A stretch of 41,989 nucleotides of DNA, from NCBI GenBank assembly GCA_937967455.1, contig CALCJK010000015.1, positions 1-41,989 of the forward strand. The letters are read 5' to 3'. Origin of the DNA: an uncultured bacterium. GTDB taxonomy: Bacteria; Bacteroidota; Ignavibacteria; UBA10030; BY39. Of the stretch, positions 33,980 through 41,989 are shown piece by piece (positions within the stretch are counted from its first letter, which is position 1; every line of letters starts with the position of its first letter). The notes under the pieces were generated by a model. The model saw only the letters and a program-made list of their open reading frames with translations. It searched no databases and was not told the origin of the DNA. The position numbers and the translations under genes are program-made.

Positions 33980-34756
33980 TTAACCTTCATTGTTTATTAT
34001 TATTTCACCCGATAATATTTTCATCTCTTGATTGTTTGAATTTACGATTAAACAACCATTATCGGATAATCCTAATGCAACACCTTTGTATTTTTTACCA
34101 TTATAATCAAATGTTATTGATTTACCAAAATGATTACACCTTTTTTTCCAGTCATCAATGTAATAAGAGTAATCATTATAAATTAATTTATTGTACATTT
34201 TATCTAATGAATTTAATATTTGAGATAGTAATGATTCTCTATCATATTCTTTTCCTGTTTCTAAATAAAGTGATGTAGCAGTATATTCAATTTCCTTATC
34301 AAAATGAGTTTGGTTAACATTAATGCCAATACCGATTATTAATTTTAATAATTCATTATCGAAAGAAGTTTCAATTAGTATTCCGCCTAATTTTTTATTG
34401 TTGAGAACCAAATCGTTTGGCCATTTTGTATTTATGTGAATATTGGTAATGTTTTCTATTGCGATACAAATTGCCGAAGCAGTAATAATTGGAAGAGGTG
34501 TAATTTCAAAATTTAAATTTTGAGATGTTAATAATATTGAAAAAGTTAAATTTTTCTTAGGTTGGGTGTACCATATGCGGTTATATCTGCCTCTTCCCTT
34601 GAACTGTTCTTCAGCAATTACTACTAGACCATCAGTATAATTATGTTTCTCTAAATTTTTTAAAAAATTGTTTGTTGAATCAATTCGCTCGAAATATAAA
34701 ATTTTTTTACCGATGTACTGAGTGTTTAATTGATATTGAATTTTATTTATATCCAT
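33980..34756 (-). CDS. birA: Biotin--[acetyl-CoA-carboxylase] ligase
   Basis: A 258-residue enzyme that makes biotinyl-AMP and biotinylates the carboxylase carrier protein. Motifs are the biotin/ATP loop GRGRYNRIW (54-62), KWPND (111-115) and KKLGGILIE (121-129). The C-terminal SH3-like domain covers about 205-258. It lacks the N-terminal winged helix of the E. coli protein, so it is a monofunctional ligase and not the biotin-operon repressor. Confidence 0.95.
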   Translation of the reverse strand: MDINKIQYQLNTQYIGKKILYFERIDSTNNFLKNLEKHNYTDGLVVIAEEQFKGRGRYNRIWYTQPKKNLTFSILLTSQNLNFEITPLPIITASAICIAIENITNIHINTKWPNDLVLNNKKLGGILIETSFDNELLKLIIGIGINVNQTHFDKEIEYTATSLYLETGKEYDRESLLSQILNSLDKMYNKLIYNDYSYYIDDWKKRCNHFGKSITFDYNGKKYKGVALGLSDNGCLIVNSNNQEMKILSGEIIINNEG

Positions 34757-34859
34757 TTGTGTTCAAATTTAATCAAATCAAAAAGAAAATACAAGTAAAT
34801 GAAATTTTTTCATAAATAACTGACAAAATTCGGCAAGGATTGAAAAATCAGACATAAAT

Positions 34860-34874
34860 CTGACAGTATGTCAG
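34860..34874. promoter_or_regulatory. Palindrome CTGACA-GTA-TGTCAG upstream of hsp20
   Basis: A perfect 6-bp inverted repeat with a 3-bp centre. Related half-sites occur just upstream (CTGACA near 34820; TCAGA 34848-34852 facing TCTGA 34859-34863). It is a candidate regulator-binding site between the divergent birA and hsp20 genes. Its role is inferred from position only. Confidence 0.4.
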
Positions 34875-34910
34875 TTCAAAAGATTTTTATGAATATTAAA
34901 GTGAAAATTC

Positions 34911-34939
34911 TATAACTTATTAAAAAATAATAAGTTATA
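34911..34939. repeat. 12-bp inverted repeat upstream of hsp20
   Basis: TATAACTTATTA (34911-34922) and TAATAAGTTATA (34928-34939) are perfect complements around five A. It lies about 30 bp upstream of the candidate sigma-54 promoter. It could be an operator or activator site, or a small hairpin. It is AT-rich, so chance is not negligible. Confidence 0.45.
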
Positions 34940-34966
34940 TGTTAGATGTGTATAAAATATTAGTTC

Positions 34967-34982
34967 TGGCATAATGCTTGTG
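34967..34982 (+). promoter_or_regulatory. Possible sigma-54 (-24/-12) promoter for hsp20
   Basis: TGGCAT-N5-TTGTG compares with the consensus TGGCAC-N5-TTGCA. The GG pair and the following GT are separated by the correct 10 nt, but the -12 GC is GT here. Transcription would start about 40 nt before the hsp20 start codon. Palindromes upstream suit an activator-dependent promoter. Confidence 0.35.
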
Positions 34983-35035
34983 TAAAATAATGGCAGATTA
35001 TTAAATAAGTAAAACAAAAGAAAGGAGTGATAGAT

Positions 35036-35464
35036 ATGACATTAATAAAATTTTCACCGTTCAGAGAGCTTGAAGCTTTCGAGAACCAAATTCAAAGAAT
35101 GTTTAGTGATTTCCCATTTTCTCGCAGATCAAGTGGTTCATTTATACCGGCAATTGATATGCACGAGGATGACAAAAACCTCTACATAACCGCTGAATTA
35201 CCAGGAATCGAAAAAGATGACATAAAAATTTCTTTACATAACGATGTCCTGACTATCAGTGGTGAAAGGAAGAGAGAAGAAAAGAAAGAAAACGAAAATT
35301 ACTACCATCTTGAAATGTGCTACGGTGCATTTAACCGCTCAATAACTCTTCCTGTAGAGGTTGATACAGAAAAAGTTGAAGCGAGTTTTAAAAATGGCAT
35401 CCTCAAGATTCAATTGCCGAAATCGAACCCAAAAGATATCTCAAAGACAATTGAAATTAAGTAA
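35036..35464 (+). CDS. hsp20: Small heat shock protein, Hsp20/alpha-crystallin family
   Basis: A 142-residue ATP-independent holdase chaperone. I chose ATG 35036 because AAAGGAG (35021-35027) lies 8 nt upstream; an in-frame GTG at 35027 overlaps that site. The alpha-crystallin domain covers about 35-130, with AIDMHEDDKNLYITAELPGI early. The A-x-x-x-N-G-I-L motif follows (ASFKNGILKIQLPK), and the C-terminal IEIK replaces the I-x-I tail. It is the first gene of a chaperone cluster with dnaK and clpB. Confidence 0.95.
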   Translation: MTLIKFSPFRELEAFENQIQRMFSDFPFSRRSSGSFIPAIDMHEDDKNLYITAELPGIEKDDIKISLHNDVLTISGERKREEKKENENYYHLEMCYGAFNRSITLPVEVDTEKVEASFKNGILKIQLPKSNPKDISKTIEIK

Positions 35465-35485
35465 TTAAAAAATAATTAACCAAGA

Positions 35486-35517
35486 AGAGTTAGGAAGCAA
35501 TAAAACTTCCTAACTCT
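35486..35517 (+). terminator. Strong hairpin between hsp20 and dnaK
   Basis: AGAGTTAGGAAG (35486-35497) and CTTCCTAACTCT (35506-35517) form a perfect 12-bp stem with an 8-nt loop, 22 nt after the hsp20 stop. The sequence after it (ATATTATTATG) is AT-rich but not a T run. It may be a weak terminator or an mRNA-stabilising or processing hairpin that sets hsp20 above dnaK. Confidence 0.55.
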
Positions 35518-35564
35518 ATATTATTATGTACACATATGTATAACAAATTATAAGGATTAAAAAA

Positions 35565-37481
35565 ATGGCTGGAAAAATAATAGGAATTGATTTAGGTACT
35601 ACCAATTCCGTAGTAGCAGTAATGGAAGGTAAAGATCCGGTTGTTATTGCTAATGCTGAGGGTTCAAGAACTACACCTTCAGTAGTTGCATTTACAAAAA
35701 CTGGAGAGCGTCTAGTGGGTCAGGCTGCCAAACGACAGGCAGTTACTAACTCTCAAAATACTGTATTTTCAATCAAAAGATTTATGGGCAGGTTTTATGA
35801 TGAAGTAACTGAGGAAATGAAACTTGTTCCATATAAAGTAATCAGAGGAGATAATAACACAGCACGCGTTCAGATTGGCGATAGAGTTTATTCACCTCCT
35901 GAAATAAGCGCAATGATTTTACAAAAGATGAAGCAAACTGCTGAGGATTACCTTGGACAGAAAGTAACAGATGCTGTAATTACAGTGCCTGCATATTTTA
36001 ATGATGCACAAAGGCAAGCAACAAAAGAAGCAGGTGAAATTGCTGGACTGAATGTCAGGCGTATAATCAACGAACCAACAGCAGCTGCGCTTGCTTACGG
36101 ATTAGATAAAAAACATAAAGATCTAAAAGTAGCTGTTTTTGATTTAGGTGGTGGAACATTTGATATCTCAATTCTTGAATTAGGTGATGGAGTTTTTGAA
36201 GTAAAATCAACCAATGGTGATACCCATCTTGGTGGAGATAACTTCGATCAACGACTTGTTGATTATCTTGCTGAGGAATTTAAAAAACAAGAGGGTATCG
36301 ACTTAAGAAAAGATCCAATGGCGCTTCAGAGATTGAGAGAGGCTGCTGAAAAAGCAAAAATGGAATTATCCCAATTAATGCAAACAGAGATCAATTTACC
36401 TTTCATTACCGCCACTGCTGAAGGACCTAAACATCTGAATATGACAATTACAAGAGCAAAATTTGAACAACTCGTTGAAGATTTAGTCCAGCGCTGCATA
36501 CCACCAGTTGAAAAAGCACTCAAAGATGCAGGACTCTCTCCGAACCAGATAGACGAAGTTATATTGGTCGGCGGTATGACTCGAGTACCAAGAGTTCAAC
36601 AGCTTGTAAAAGAAATATTTGGTAAAGAAGGTCATAAAGGTGTTAATCCCGACGAAGTAGTTGCAGTTGGTGCTGCTATTCAGGGTGGTGTTTTAAGTGG
36701 TGATGTGACAGATGTTCTATTACTTGATGTTACACCTCTTTCGCTTGGAATTGAAACACTCGGTGGAGTTATGACTGTTTTAATCCCTGCAAACACAACA
36801 ATACCAACTCGCAAGAGTGAAATATTCTCCACTGCATCCGATAACCAAACATCTGTGGAAGTTCATGTGTTGCAGGGTGAACGACCAATGGCTATCGACA
36901 ACAGGACACTTGGAAGATTTCATCTCGATGGAATTCCACCAGCACCAAGAGGCGTTCCTCAGATAGAAGTAACTTTTGATATTGATGCAAATGGTATCTT
37001 ACATGTTACTGCCAAAGATAAAGCTACAAACAAAGAGCAGAGTATCCGCATTACTTCTTCAAGTGGATTAACTAAAGAAGAAATAGAGAAAATGAAAGCT
37101 GATGCCGCAGCTCATGCTGCTGAGGATAAACGAAAGAAAGAAGAAGTAGATATAAAAAATCAAGCTGATAATTTGGTATTCCAGACACGTAAACAATTAA
37201 AAGATTTAGCTGATAAGATACCATCTGATCTGAAAACAAAAGTTGAGTCAGCTGCTGATGCTCTCGATACTGCTATTAAAGGTGGTAACATTAACGAGAT
37301 AAAGAGAAAAATGGAAGATCTGAATAATGCCTGGAATGAAGCTTCACAAAGGATGTATGAATCAGTAAAAAGTCAACCTGGTGGTGGATTTAAAGCAGAA
37401 GCTCAAACTCAACCTGGAACAGAGCCCAAAAAAGATAAACCAGTTGAAGATGCAGATTTTGAAGTTGTAGATGATAAATAA
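35565..37481 (+). CDS. dnaK: Chaperone protein DnaK (Hsp70)
   Basis: A 638-residue, full-length Hsp70. The nucleotide-binding domain (about 1-385) opens with [18 protein letters not shown] and includes [34 protein letters not shown] and [13 protein letters not shown]. The linker [15 protein letters not shown] leads to the substrate-binding domain and a helical lid. The tail ends in [10 protein letters not shown], the usual acidic ending. GrpE and DnaJ are not encoded here. clpB follows after 28 nt, so the two probably share a transcript, matching their joint role in protein disaggregation. Confidence 0.98.
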   Translation: MAGKIIGIDLGTTNSVVAVMEGKDPVVIANAEGSRTTPSVVAFTKTGERLVGQAAKRQAVTNSQNTVFSIKRFMGRFYDEVTEEMKLVPYKVIRGDNNTARVQIGDRVYSPPEISAMILQKMKQTAEDYLGQKVTDAVITVPAYFNDAQRQATKEAGEIAGLNVRRIINEPTAAALAYGLDKKHKDLKVAVFDLGGGTFDISILELGDGVFEVKSTNGDTHLGGDNFDQRLVDYLAEEFKKQEGIDLRKDPMALQRLREAAEKAKMELSQLMQTEINLPFITATAEGPKHLNMTITRAKFEQLVEDLVQRCIPPVEKALKDAGLSPNQIDEVILVGGMTRVPRVQQLVKEIFGKEGHKGVNPDEVVAVGAAIQGGVLSGDVTDVLLLDVTPLSLGIETLGGVMTVLIPANTTIPTRKSEIFSTASDNQTSVEVHVLQGERPMAIDNRTLGRFHLDGIPPAPRGVPQIEVTFDIDANGILHVTAKDKATNKEQSIRITSSSGLTKEEIEKMKADAAAHAAEDKRKKEEVDIKNQADNLVFQTRKQLKDLADKIPSDLKTKVESAADALDTAIKGGNINEIKRKMEDLNNAWNEASQRMYESVKSQPGGGFKAEAQTQPGTEPKKDKPVEDADFEVVDDK

Positions 37482-37509
37482 GAATAACAAATATGGAACA
37501 TAATTGCCT

Positions 37510-40170
37510 ATGAATTTTCAGAAATTCACAATAAAATCTCAGGAAGCAGTTCAAGCTGCACAGGAAATAGCAGCAAGTTATAGTAATCAAGCTATTGAGC
37601 CTGAACATCTCCTTGCTGCATTAATTCAGGATACTGATGGTGTTGTTTATTCAATTCTCCAAAAAATCGGAACTAATTTGAAATATATCCAGATTAAAGT
37701 TAATGAAGCTATCGAAAAACTTCCTAAGGTATCTGGTGCTGGTGTTGGTAACCAGTATATAAGTCAGAATCTCATTCAACTGTTCGACAATGCAATGAAG
37801 GAAGCTTCGCAACTGAAAGATGAATACATTAGTACAGAGCATTTATTACTTGGTTTGCTCGAAACCAAACAATCTAATGCAGCTAAAATTTTACAGGCGC
37901 AGGGTGTAACAAAAGAAGCTATTTATAAAGCATTGAAGGACATACGGGGAACACAGCGCGTTACTGACCAAACACCAGAAGAGAAATATCAAGCACTTCA
38001 AAGATTTGGAAGAGATTTGAATGAACTTGCCCGTAAAGGGAAACTTGATCCGGTGATTGGTAGAGATGAAGAAATAAGGCGCGTATTGCAAGTGCTTTCT
38101 CGCAGAACAAAAAATAACCCGGTACTAATTGGTGAGCCTGGTGTTGGAAAAACAGCAATTGCAGAAGGCATAGCTTCAAGAATTGTTCAGGGCGATGTTC
38201 CAGAAAATTTAAAAACAAAAAGAATTATAGCTCTCGATATGGGTGCTCTGGTTGCAGGTACAAGCTTCAGAGGTCAGTTTGAAGAACGACTTAAAGCTGT
38301 ATTAAAAGAAGTTACAGAGTCGAACGGTGAAATAATTTTATTTATTGATGAGCTTCATACCCTCGTAGGTGCAGGCGCTGCTCAAGGTGCTGTAGATGCT
38401 GCTAATATGCTAAAGCCTGCTCTTGCAAAAGGTGAATTAAGAGCGATTGGTGCAACCACGATTGATGAATATAGAAAATATATAGAAAAAGATGCAGCTC
38501 TTGAAAGACGCTTCCAGCCCGTCTTAATAGATGAGCCATCTGTTGAAGAAACAATTTCTATATTGCGTGGGTTAAAAGAGCGGTATGAAGTTCATCATGG
38601 TGTTAGAATTACTGATGGAGCACTTATAAGTGCAGCTGAACTTAGTCACCGATATATTACTGATAGATTTTTACCAGATAAAGCAATCGACCTTGTGGAT
38701 GAAGCTGCTTCAAGGTTAAGAATTGAAATTGATTCCATGCCAGAAGAGCTTGACGAAGTTGAAAGAAAAATAAAGCAGCTTGAAATTGAGCGAGAAGCTA
38801 TTAAACGTGAGCTGATTGATTATAAAAGTGAAACTCAGAAGGAAAGTATTGAAGAAAGATTAAATTTATTAGAAAAAGAACTTGCTGATCTCAACGATAA
38901 GCGCAACGAATTAAAAGCTCACTGGCAGAATGAGAAAGAATTGATTCAATCAATTCGAAAGATGAAAGAAGAAATTAAAAACGCAAAACAAGAGATTGAA
39001 GAAAAAGAACGTGAAGGTGATTTAGCAAAAGTTGCGGAGCTCAAATATGGTGTGATTACAACGCTTGAGAAAGAATTAAAATTAGCAACCCAGAAATTGC
39101 AAGAGATACAGAAAGATAGAAAAATGTTGCGTGAGGAAGTTGATTCAGAAGATATTGCCCAGGTTGTGGCAAAATGGACAGGAATTCCTGTAACACGACT
39201 TGTAGAAAGCGAACGATACAAATTGTTACATCTTGAAGATAGATTGCATCGAAGGGTAGTTGGACAGGATGAAGCCGTTCGCGCAGTTAGCGAAGCTATT
39301 AGAAGGAGTCGCGCCGGTTTGCAAGATGAAAAACGTCCAATTGGGTCATTCATTTTCCTTGGCACAACAGGTGTTGGTAAAACTGAACTTGCAAGAGCAC
39401 TGGCTGAAGTACTCTTTAACGACGAAAATGCATTGATTAGAATTGATATGAGCGAATATATGGAAAAATTTTCTGTTTCCCGACTGATTGGTGCTCCTCC
39501 AGGATATGTTGGTTATGAAGAAGGTGGACAACTCACAGAGGCTGTCCGTCGTAGACCATACTCAGTGGTGTTGCTCGATGAGATAGAAAAAGCTCATCCT
39601 GAAGTTTTTGACTTGTTATTACAGTTACTTGACGACGGAAGATTAACTGATAGTAAAGGCAAAACTGTAAATTTCAAAAATACAATTATAATTATGACCT
39701 CAAACATTGGTACACCACTTATTCAAGACAATATGCATCTGTTAAACAGTGAAAAAAGGGATGAGATATTTGGTCAGCTAAAAGCACGCTTGTTCGATTT
39801 ACTCCGACAAACAATTCGTCCTGAATTTTTAAATAGGATTGACGATATTATTTTATTTAAACCTCTTTCGATAGATGATATCCGTAAGATTGTGGATATA
39901 CAACTTGCTCGAGTCGAATATATGCTACAGAAAAATGATATTAAACTGGTTGTTACAGATGAAGCAAAGGACTGGTTGGCTAAATTAGGTTATGATCCAA
40001 GTTTTGGTGCACGTCCATTAAAGCGAACAATACAAAAATACATAGTAAATAGCTTATCTGAAGGTATACTGTCTAATAAATTTTCACCAGGCGATACGAT
40101 CCGTGTAGGACTCGACAGGCGTGGATTAATCGAATTTACAAAAATAAATCCTGAGGTAATCGAGGTATAA
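37510..40170 (+). CDS. clpB: Disaggregase ClpB (Hsp100, AAA+)
   Basis: An 886-residue hexameric ATPase that threads aggregated proteins in cooperation with DnaK. I chose ATG 37510; the frame is open to a TTG two codons earlier. The N-terminal Clp repeat domain covers about 1-145. The first AAA+ module has Walker A GEPGVGKT at 208-215, with Walker [13 protein letters not shown]. The coiled-coil M domain (about 410-530) separates ClpB from ClpA and ClpC. The second AAA+ module has GTTGVGKT at 618-625 and Walker [15 protein letters not shown]. No IGF/L loop for ClpP binding is visible. It follows dnaK. Confidence 0.98.
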   Translation: MNFQKFTIKSQEAVQAAQEIAASYSNQAIEPEHLLAALIQDTDGVVYSILQKIGTNLKYIQIKVNEAIEKLPKVSGAGVGNQYISQNLIQLFDNAMKEASQLKDEYISTEHLLLGLLETKQSNAAKILQAQGVTKEAIYKALKDIRGTQRVTDQTPEEKYQALQRFGRDLNELARKGKLDPVIGRDEEIRRVLQVLSRRTKNNPVLIGEPGVGKTAIAEGIASRIVQGDVPENLKTKRIIALDMGALVAGTSFRGQFEERLKAVLKEVTESNGEIILFIDELHTLVGAGAAQGAVDAANMLKPALAKGELRAIGATTIDEYRKYIEKDAALERRFQPVLIDEPSVEETISILRGLKERYEVHHGVRITDGALISAAELSHRYITDRFLPDKAIDLVDEAASRLRIEIDSMPEELDEVERKIKQLEIEREAIKRELIDYKSETQKESIEERLNLLEKELADLNDKRNELKAHWQNEKELIQSIRKMKEEIKNAKQEIEEKEREGDLAKVAELKYGVITTLEKELKLATQKLQEIQKDRKMLREEVDSEDIAQVVAKWTGIPVTRLVESERYKLLHLEDRLHRRVVGQDEAVRAVSEAIRRSRAGLQDEKRPIGSFIFLGTTGVGKTELARALAEVLFNDENALIRIDMSEYMEKFSVSRLIGAPPGYVGYEEGGQLTEAVRRRPYSVVLLDEIEKAHPEVFDLLLQLLDDGRLTDSKGKTVNFKNTIIIMTSNIGTPLIQDNMHLLNSEKRDEIFGQLKARLFDLLRQTIRPEFLNRIDDIILFKPLSIDDIRKIVDIQLARVEYMLQKNDIKLVVTDEAKDWLAKLGYDPSFGARPLKRTIQKYIVNSLSEGILSNKFSPGDTIRVGLDRRGLIEFTKINPEVIEV

Positions 40171-40252
40171 TTTTAGGTCTAGGTTTTTTATTTATATAAG
40201 AAGTGTTTTTAATGAAATCTAAATTTAAAACTTAAGTTGAATTAAATGAACC

Positions 40253-41005
40253 TTATACCCTTGCTGTATGCGGATAATTATAAAATTCACAAATACGCCA
40301 GATATTCTGACATGGAAACTTGTTTTCGTATAGTGCCTTACCAATAATCACTGAATCTATACCTTGATCCTTTAACTCTTGAATTTTTAATAAATCTTCA
40401 ACAGTAGTAATTCCTCCAGTGTAAGTGATTTTCATTCCGCTATGCTTTGCGAAATCTGCTATCCCATCAAAATTTGGTTTAACATTTTCTCCATCAACTA
40501 TAACATCCCTATAAATTAAACGTGTAAATCCTAAATATCGTGCATTTTGTATTACATTTTCCTTTCGTATATCTTGATTTTTAAAAGTTACATTTGAAAT
40601 AAATTGGTTATTTTGAATAGATATACCAATGGCAACACGGTTGCTTCCAAATCGTTTTAAGATTTGTACTGCTACTGTTGGTTTGTCAAGAAATGTCGAA
40701 CCTATTAAGATTCTATGTACTCCTGCATCAAAAGCTTTTTCAGCTTGTTCCAAACTTCTTATTCCACCACCCAATTCTATAGGTATATCCAGAATACTAA
40801 TGATCTCCTTTACAATATCAATATTTTTTAGTTCACCAGTTTCTATTCCATCAACATCCGTGATGTGTAACGATTTTGCATTTTCGCGTCTCCAGATTTT
40901 TGCCATCTCAACAGGATCGTCGGAACATACTGTTCCATCTAAATATTTTATTCTGTAAACACATTTGCCTTTTTTGATTCTGAGTGCAGGTACAACGAGT
41001 ATCAT
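40253..41005 (-). CDS. HisA-family TIM barrel lacking both catalytic aspartates
   Basis: A 250-residue (beta/alpha)8-barrel related to HisA/HisF. Family segments are present: TDVDGIETGE (about 49-58), IELGGGIRS, RILIGSTF and ITYTGGITTVEDL, which build the two phosphate sites of ProFAR isomerase. However, the first catalytic Asp (PAIDL in HisA) is Arg9 in VVPALRIKKG. The second (Asp in LDARDG) aligns with Ser129 in AIGISIQNN. The isomerase reaction is therefore unlikely. No other his gene lies nearby; the gene converges on clpB. It may act on a related phosphoribosyl compound or be a non-enzymatic homologue. The family call is secure; the function is unknown. Confidence 0.75.
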   Translation of the reverse strand: MILVVPALRIKKGKCVYRIKYLDGTVCSDDPVEMAKIWRRENAKSLHITDVDGIETGELKNIDIVKEIISILDIPIELGGGIRSLEQAEKAFDAGVHRILIGSTFLDKPTVAVQILKRFGSNRVAIGISIQNNQFISNVTFKNQDIRKENVIQNARYLGFTRLIYRDVIVDGENVKPNFDGIADFAKHSGMKITYTGGITTVEDLLKIQELKDQGIDSVIIGKALYENKFPCQNIWRICEFYNYPHTARV

Positions 41006-41370
41006 AGAGTTTAATTATCCATTTTGACTTAATATAACAATTTTGTTGAGTTTTTGAAAATGTAGAATCCATAATTGTGCTTCCAATGCAAGTTAAACCT
41101 CTCTCTAAAAAATAATAACTGTTATGTTATTTACACGTAATTCGGCAGCAAACATATTACCTGGTCGACAAATGATCGGATACAAATTTCAGAGTATAGG
41201 TATGCCATGTATTTCGACTGCGTATCTATGGTGTTCTGTCGGGTATTTTAACACAAACCATGCTTAAATTATAGGGCAGGGCTTTTTGTTTTATTCTGCA
41301 AAAATAAGCCGTTTTAATGGATTAAAGGAAAACTTTTATAACAAAAATTAAAATTTTTTTAAAAAAACAA
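41006..41370. other. Intergenic region with a GC-richer patch
   Basis: There is no convincing gene here. Most of it is extremely AT-rich, but about 41130-41260 is near 40% G+C (by hand count of one 60-base line) against 7% in the line at 41341. A 47-codon frame (41124-41267) has no ribosome binding site and no recognisable product. The patch may be a remnant of a lost gene or mobile element, or an unrecognised RNA. Confidence 0.4.
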
Positions 41371-41399
41371 TTGACTTTAATTATTTTATTTTTTATAAT
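41371..41399 (+). promoter_or_regulatory. Near-consensus sigma-70 promoter
   Basis: TTGACT (41371-41376) and TATAAT (41394-41399) are separated by exactly 17 bp, with AT-rich DNA above. Transcription would start near 41406 and read through the small ORF, the terminator and the secreted-protein gene. It is the best such match I noticed in the window. Confidence 0.7.
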
Positions 41400-41447
41400 T
41401 ACTAAAGATAATTAACTTTACACAATAAAAATTTGTGAGGCTTAAAG

Positions 41448-41594
41448 ATGTGTAAAAGAATATTTATTCAGGCATATTGGTATACTGCCCCCCCACGAAG
41501 AAAATTCTGCACAAAGTTTTTAGAGGTTGTAAAATTTTTCATACAAAAACATCCGCCAGAGTTAATTAACAACAAAGGCGGATTTTTTATTTGA
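41448..41594 (+). CDS. Possible 48-codon leader peptide ORF
   Basis: A frame from ATG 41448 to TGA 41592-41594, coding for a basic, aromatic-rich 48-residue peptide (near the middle, YWYTAPPRRKF). GAGG (41437-41440) lies 7 nt before the ATG, a good ribosome binding site. The last dozen codons run through the intrinsic terminator. The stop codon overlaps the GAGGAG that serves the next gene. It may be a leader peptide that couples translation to readthrough. Alternatively the transcript is a small RNA and the ORF is accidental. Confidence 0.35.
   Translation: MCKRIFIQAYWYTAPPRRKFCTKFLEVVKFFIQKHPPELINNKGGFFI
41551..41588 (+). terminator. Intrinsic terminator or attenuator before the last gene
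   Basis: ATCCGCC (41551-41557) pairs with GGCGGAT (41577-41583) over a 19-nt loop containing the self-complementary GTTAATTAAC. The stem runs into a T run to 41588. It lies between a strong promoter and the next start codon (18 nt downstream), so it would either end a ~180-nt RNA or control readthrough. Confidence 0.7.
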
Positions 41595-41605
41595 GGAGTT
41601 GAGCT

Positions 41606-41989
41606 ATGATTAAAATAATATTTACAATAATTCTAATTATATTTTCATCTATTACTTTTTCCCAACAATGGGAACTCATCGGTCCACCTGGTGGACGTGT
41701 ATATCATGTTGCTGTAGATCCAAAAAATCCATTGATTGTATATTCAAGTGTCTATGCTGGCTCAGATATAATTTTTAGAACAAAAGATGGTGGTATAACA
41801 ACTAAATTACTAGATATTAATTCTTATGGTGTTTTAATTAATCCCTATAATACAAATATAATTTATTCTGGTATCAGTAAAAGTACCGATTATGGAGAGA
41901 CCTGGCAGCGTATTCAATGGCCTGTTGATGTTATTAATCCTGTTAATACAAATCATGTTTACGGTATTTCCGCTTCACCTGATCGTATT
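41606..41989 (+). CDS. Secreted beta-propeller (sortilin/BNR-like) protein, 5' part only
   Basis: The frame is open from ATG 41606 to the window end (128 codons) and the gene continues beyond. GAGGAG (41593-41598) is a good ribosome binding site. Residues 1-20 form a signal peptide ending TFSQ. The mature part starts WELIGPPGGRVYHVAVDPKNP, and the blade-like segments IIFRTKDGGIT and STDYGETWQRI follow. These resemble Asp-box/BNR repeats of sortilin-type propellers, common in T9SS cargo of this group. A sorting domain, if present, would lie outside the window. Confidence 0.8.
   Translation, partial: MIKIIFTIILIIFSSITFSQQWELIGPPGGRVYHVAVDPKNPLIVYSSVYAGSDIIFRTKDGGITTKLLDINSYGVLINPYNTNIIYSGISKSTDYGETWQRIQWPVDVINPVNTNHVYGISASPDRI

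Overview
The window is an AT-rich bacterial chromosome segment of the Ignavibacteria / Chlorobiota–Bacteroidota type. This is inferred from type IX secretion (T9SS) features (a C-terminal sorting domain with an NYPNPFN motif, a PorQ-like protein, exported proteins with signal peptides ending near GQ or SQ), a nuo operon without nuoEFG, and the general look of the 16S gene. No database comparison was possible.

Layout. (1) 1-6159: an rRNA operon, 16S - small secreted-protein gene - tRNA-Ile - tRNA-Ala - 23S - 5S - terminator. A protein gene between 16S and tRNA-Ile is unusual. The first ~211 bases are about 64% G+C and do not match the rest, so they may be a chimeric join at the conserved 16S 5' end. 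(2) 6203-16219: a WYL regulator, a large beta-propeller T9SS cargo protein, an M28 metallopeptidase sharing a C-terminal module with that cargo, a PorQ-like outer-membrane protein and an unrecognised large secreted protein. (3) 16225-22562: a DUF255 thioredoxin-fold protein, a membrane HExxH protein, an apparently exported isoaspartyl methyltransferase overlapping by one base a polytopic membrane protein with an aminopropyltransferase-like domain, and a probable gene fragment. (4) 22681-33187: nuoABCDHIJKLMN, the membrane arm and connecting module of complex I without the NADH-oxidising module. (5) 33210-34756: coaX and birA, facing the nuo operon. (6) 34757-40170: a heat-shock cluster, hsp20 - dnaK - clpB, preceded by a possible sigma-54 promoter and several palindromes. 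(7) 40253-41989: a HisA-family TIM barrel lacking both catalytic aspartates, then a near-consensus sigma-70 promoter, a 48-codon ORF running through an intrinsic terminator, and the 5' end of another secreted beta-propeller protein.

Most of the window is housekeeping. The points most worth checking are the Cys-rich secreted protein inside the rRNA operon, the promoter / small ORF / terminator leader at the right end, the catalytically altered HisA homologue, and the suspicious GC-rich left edge.
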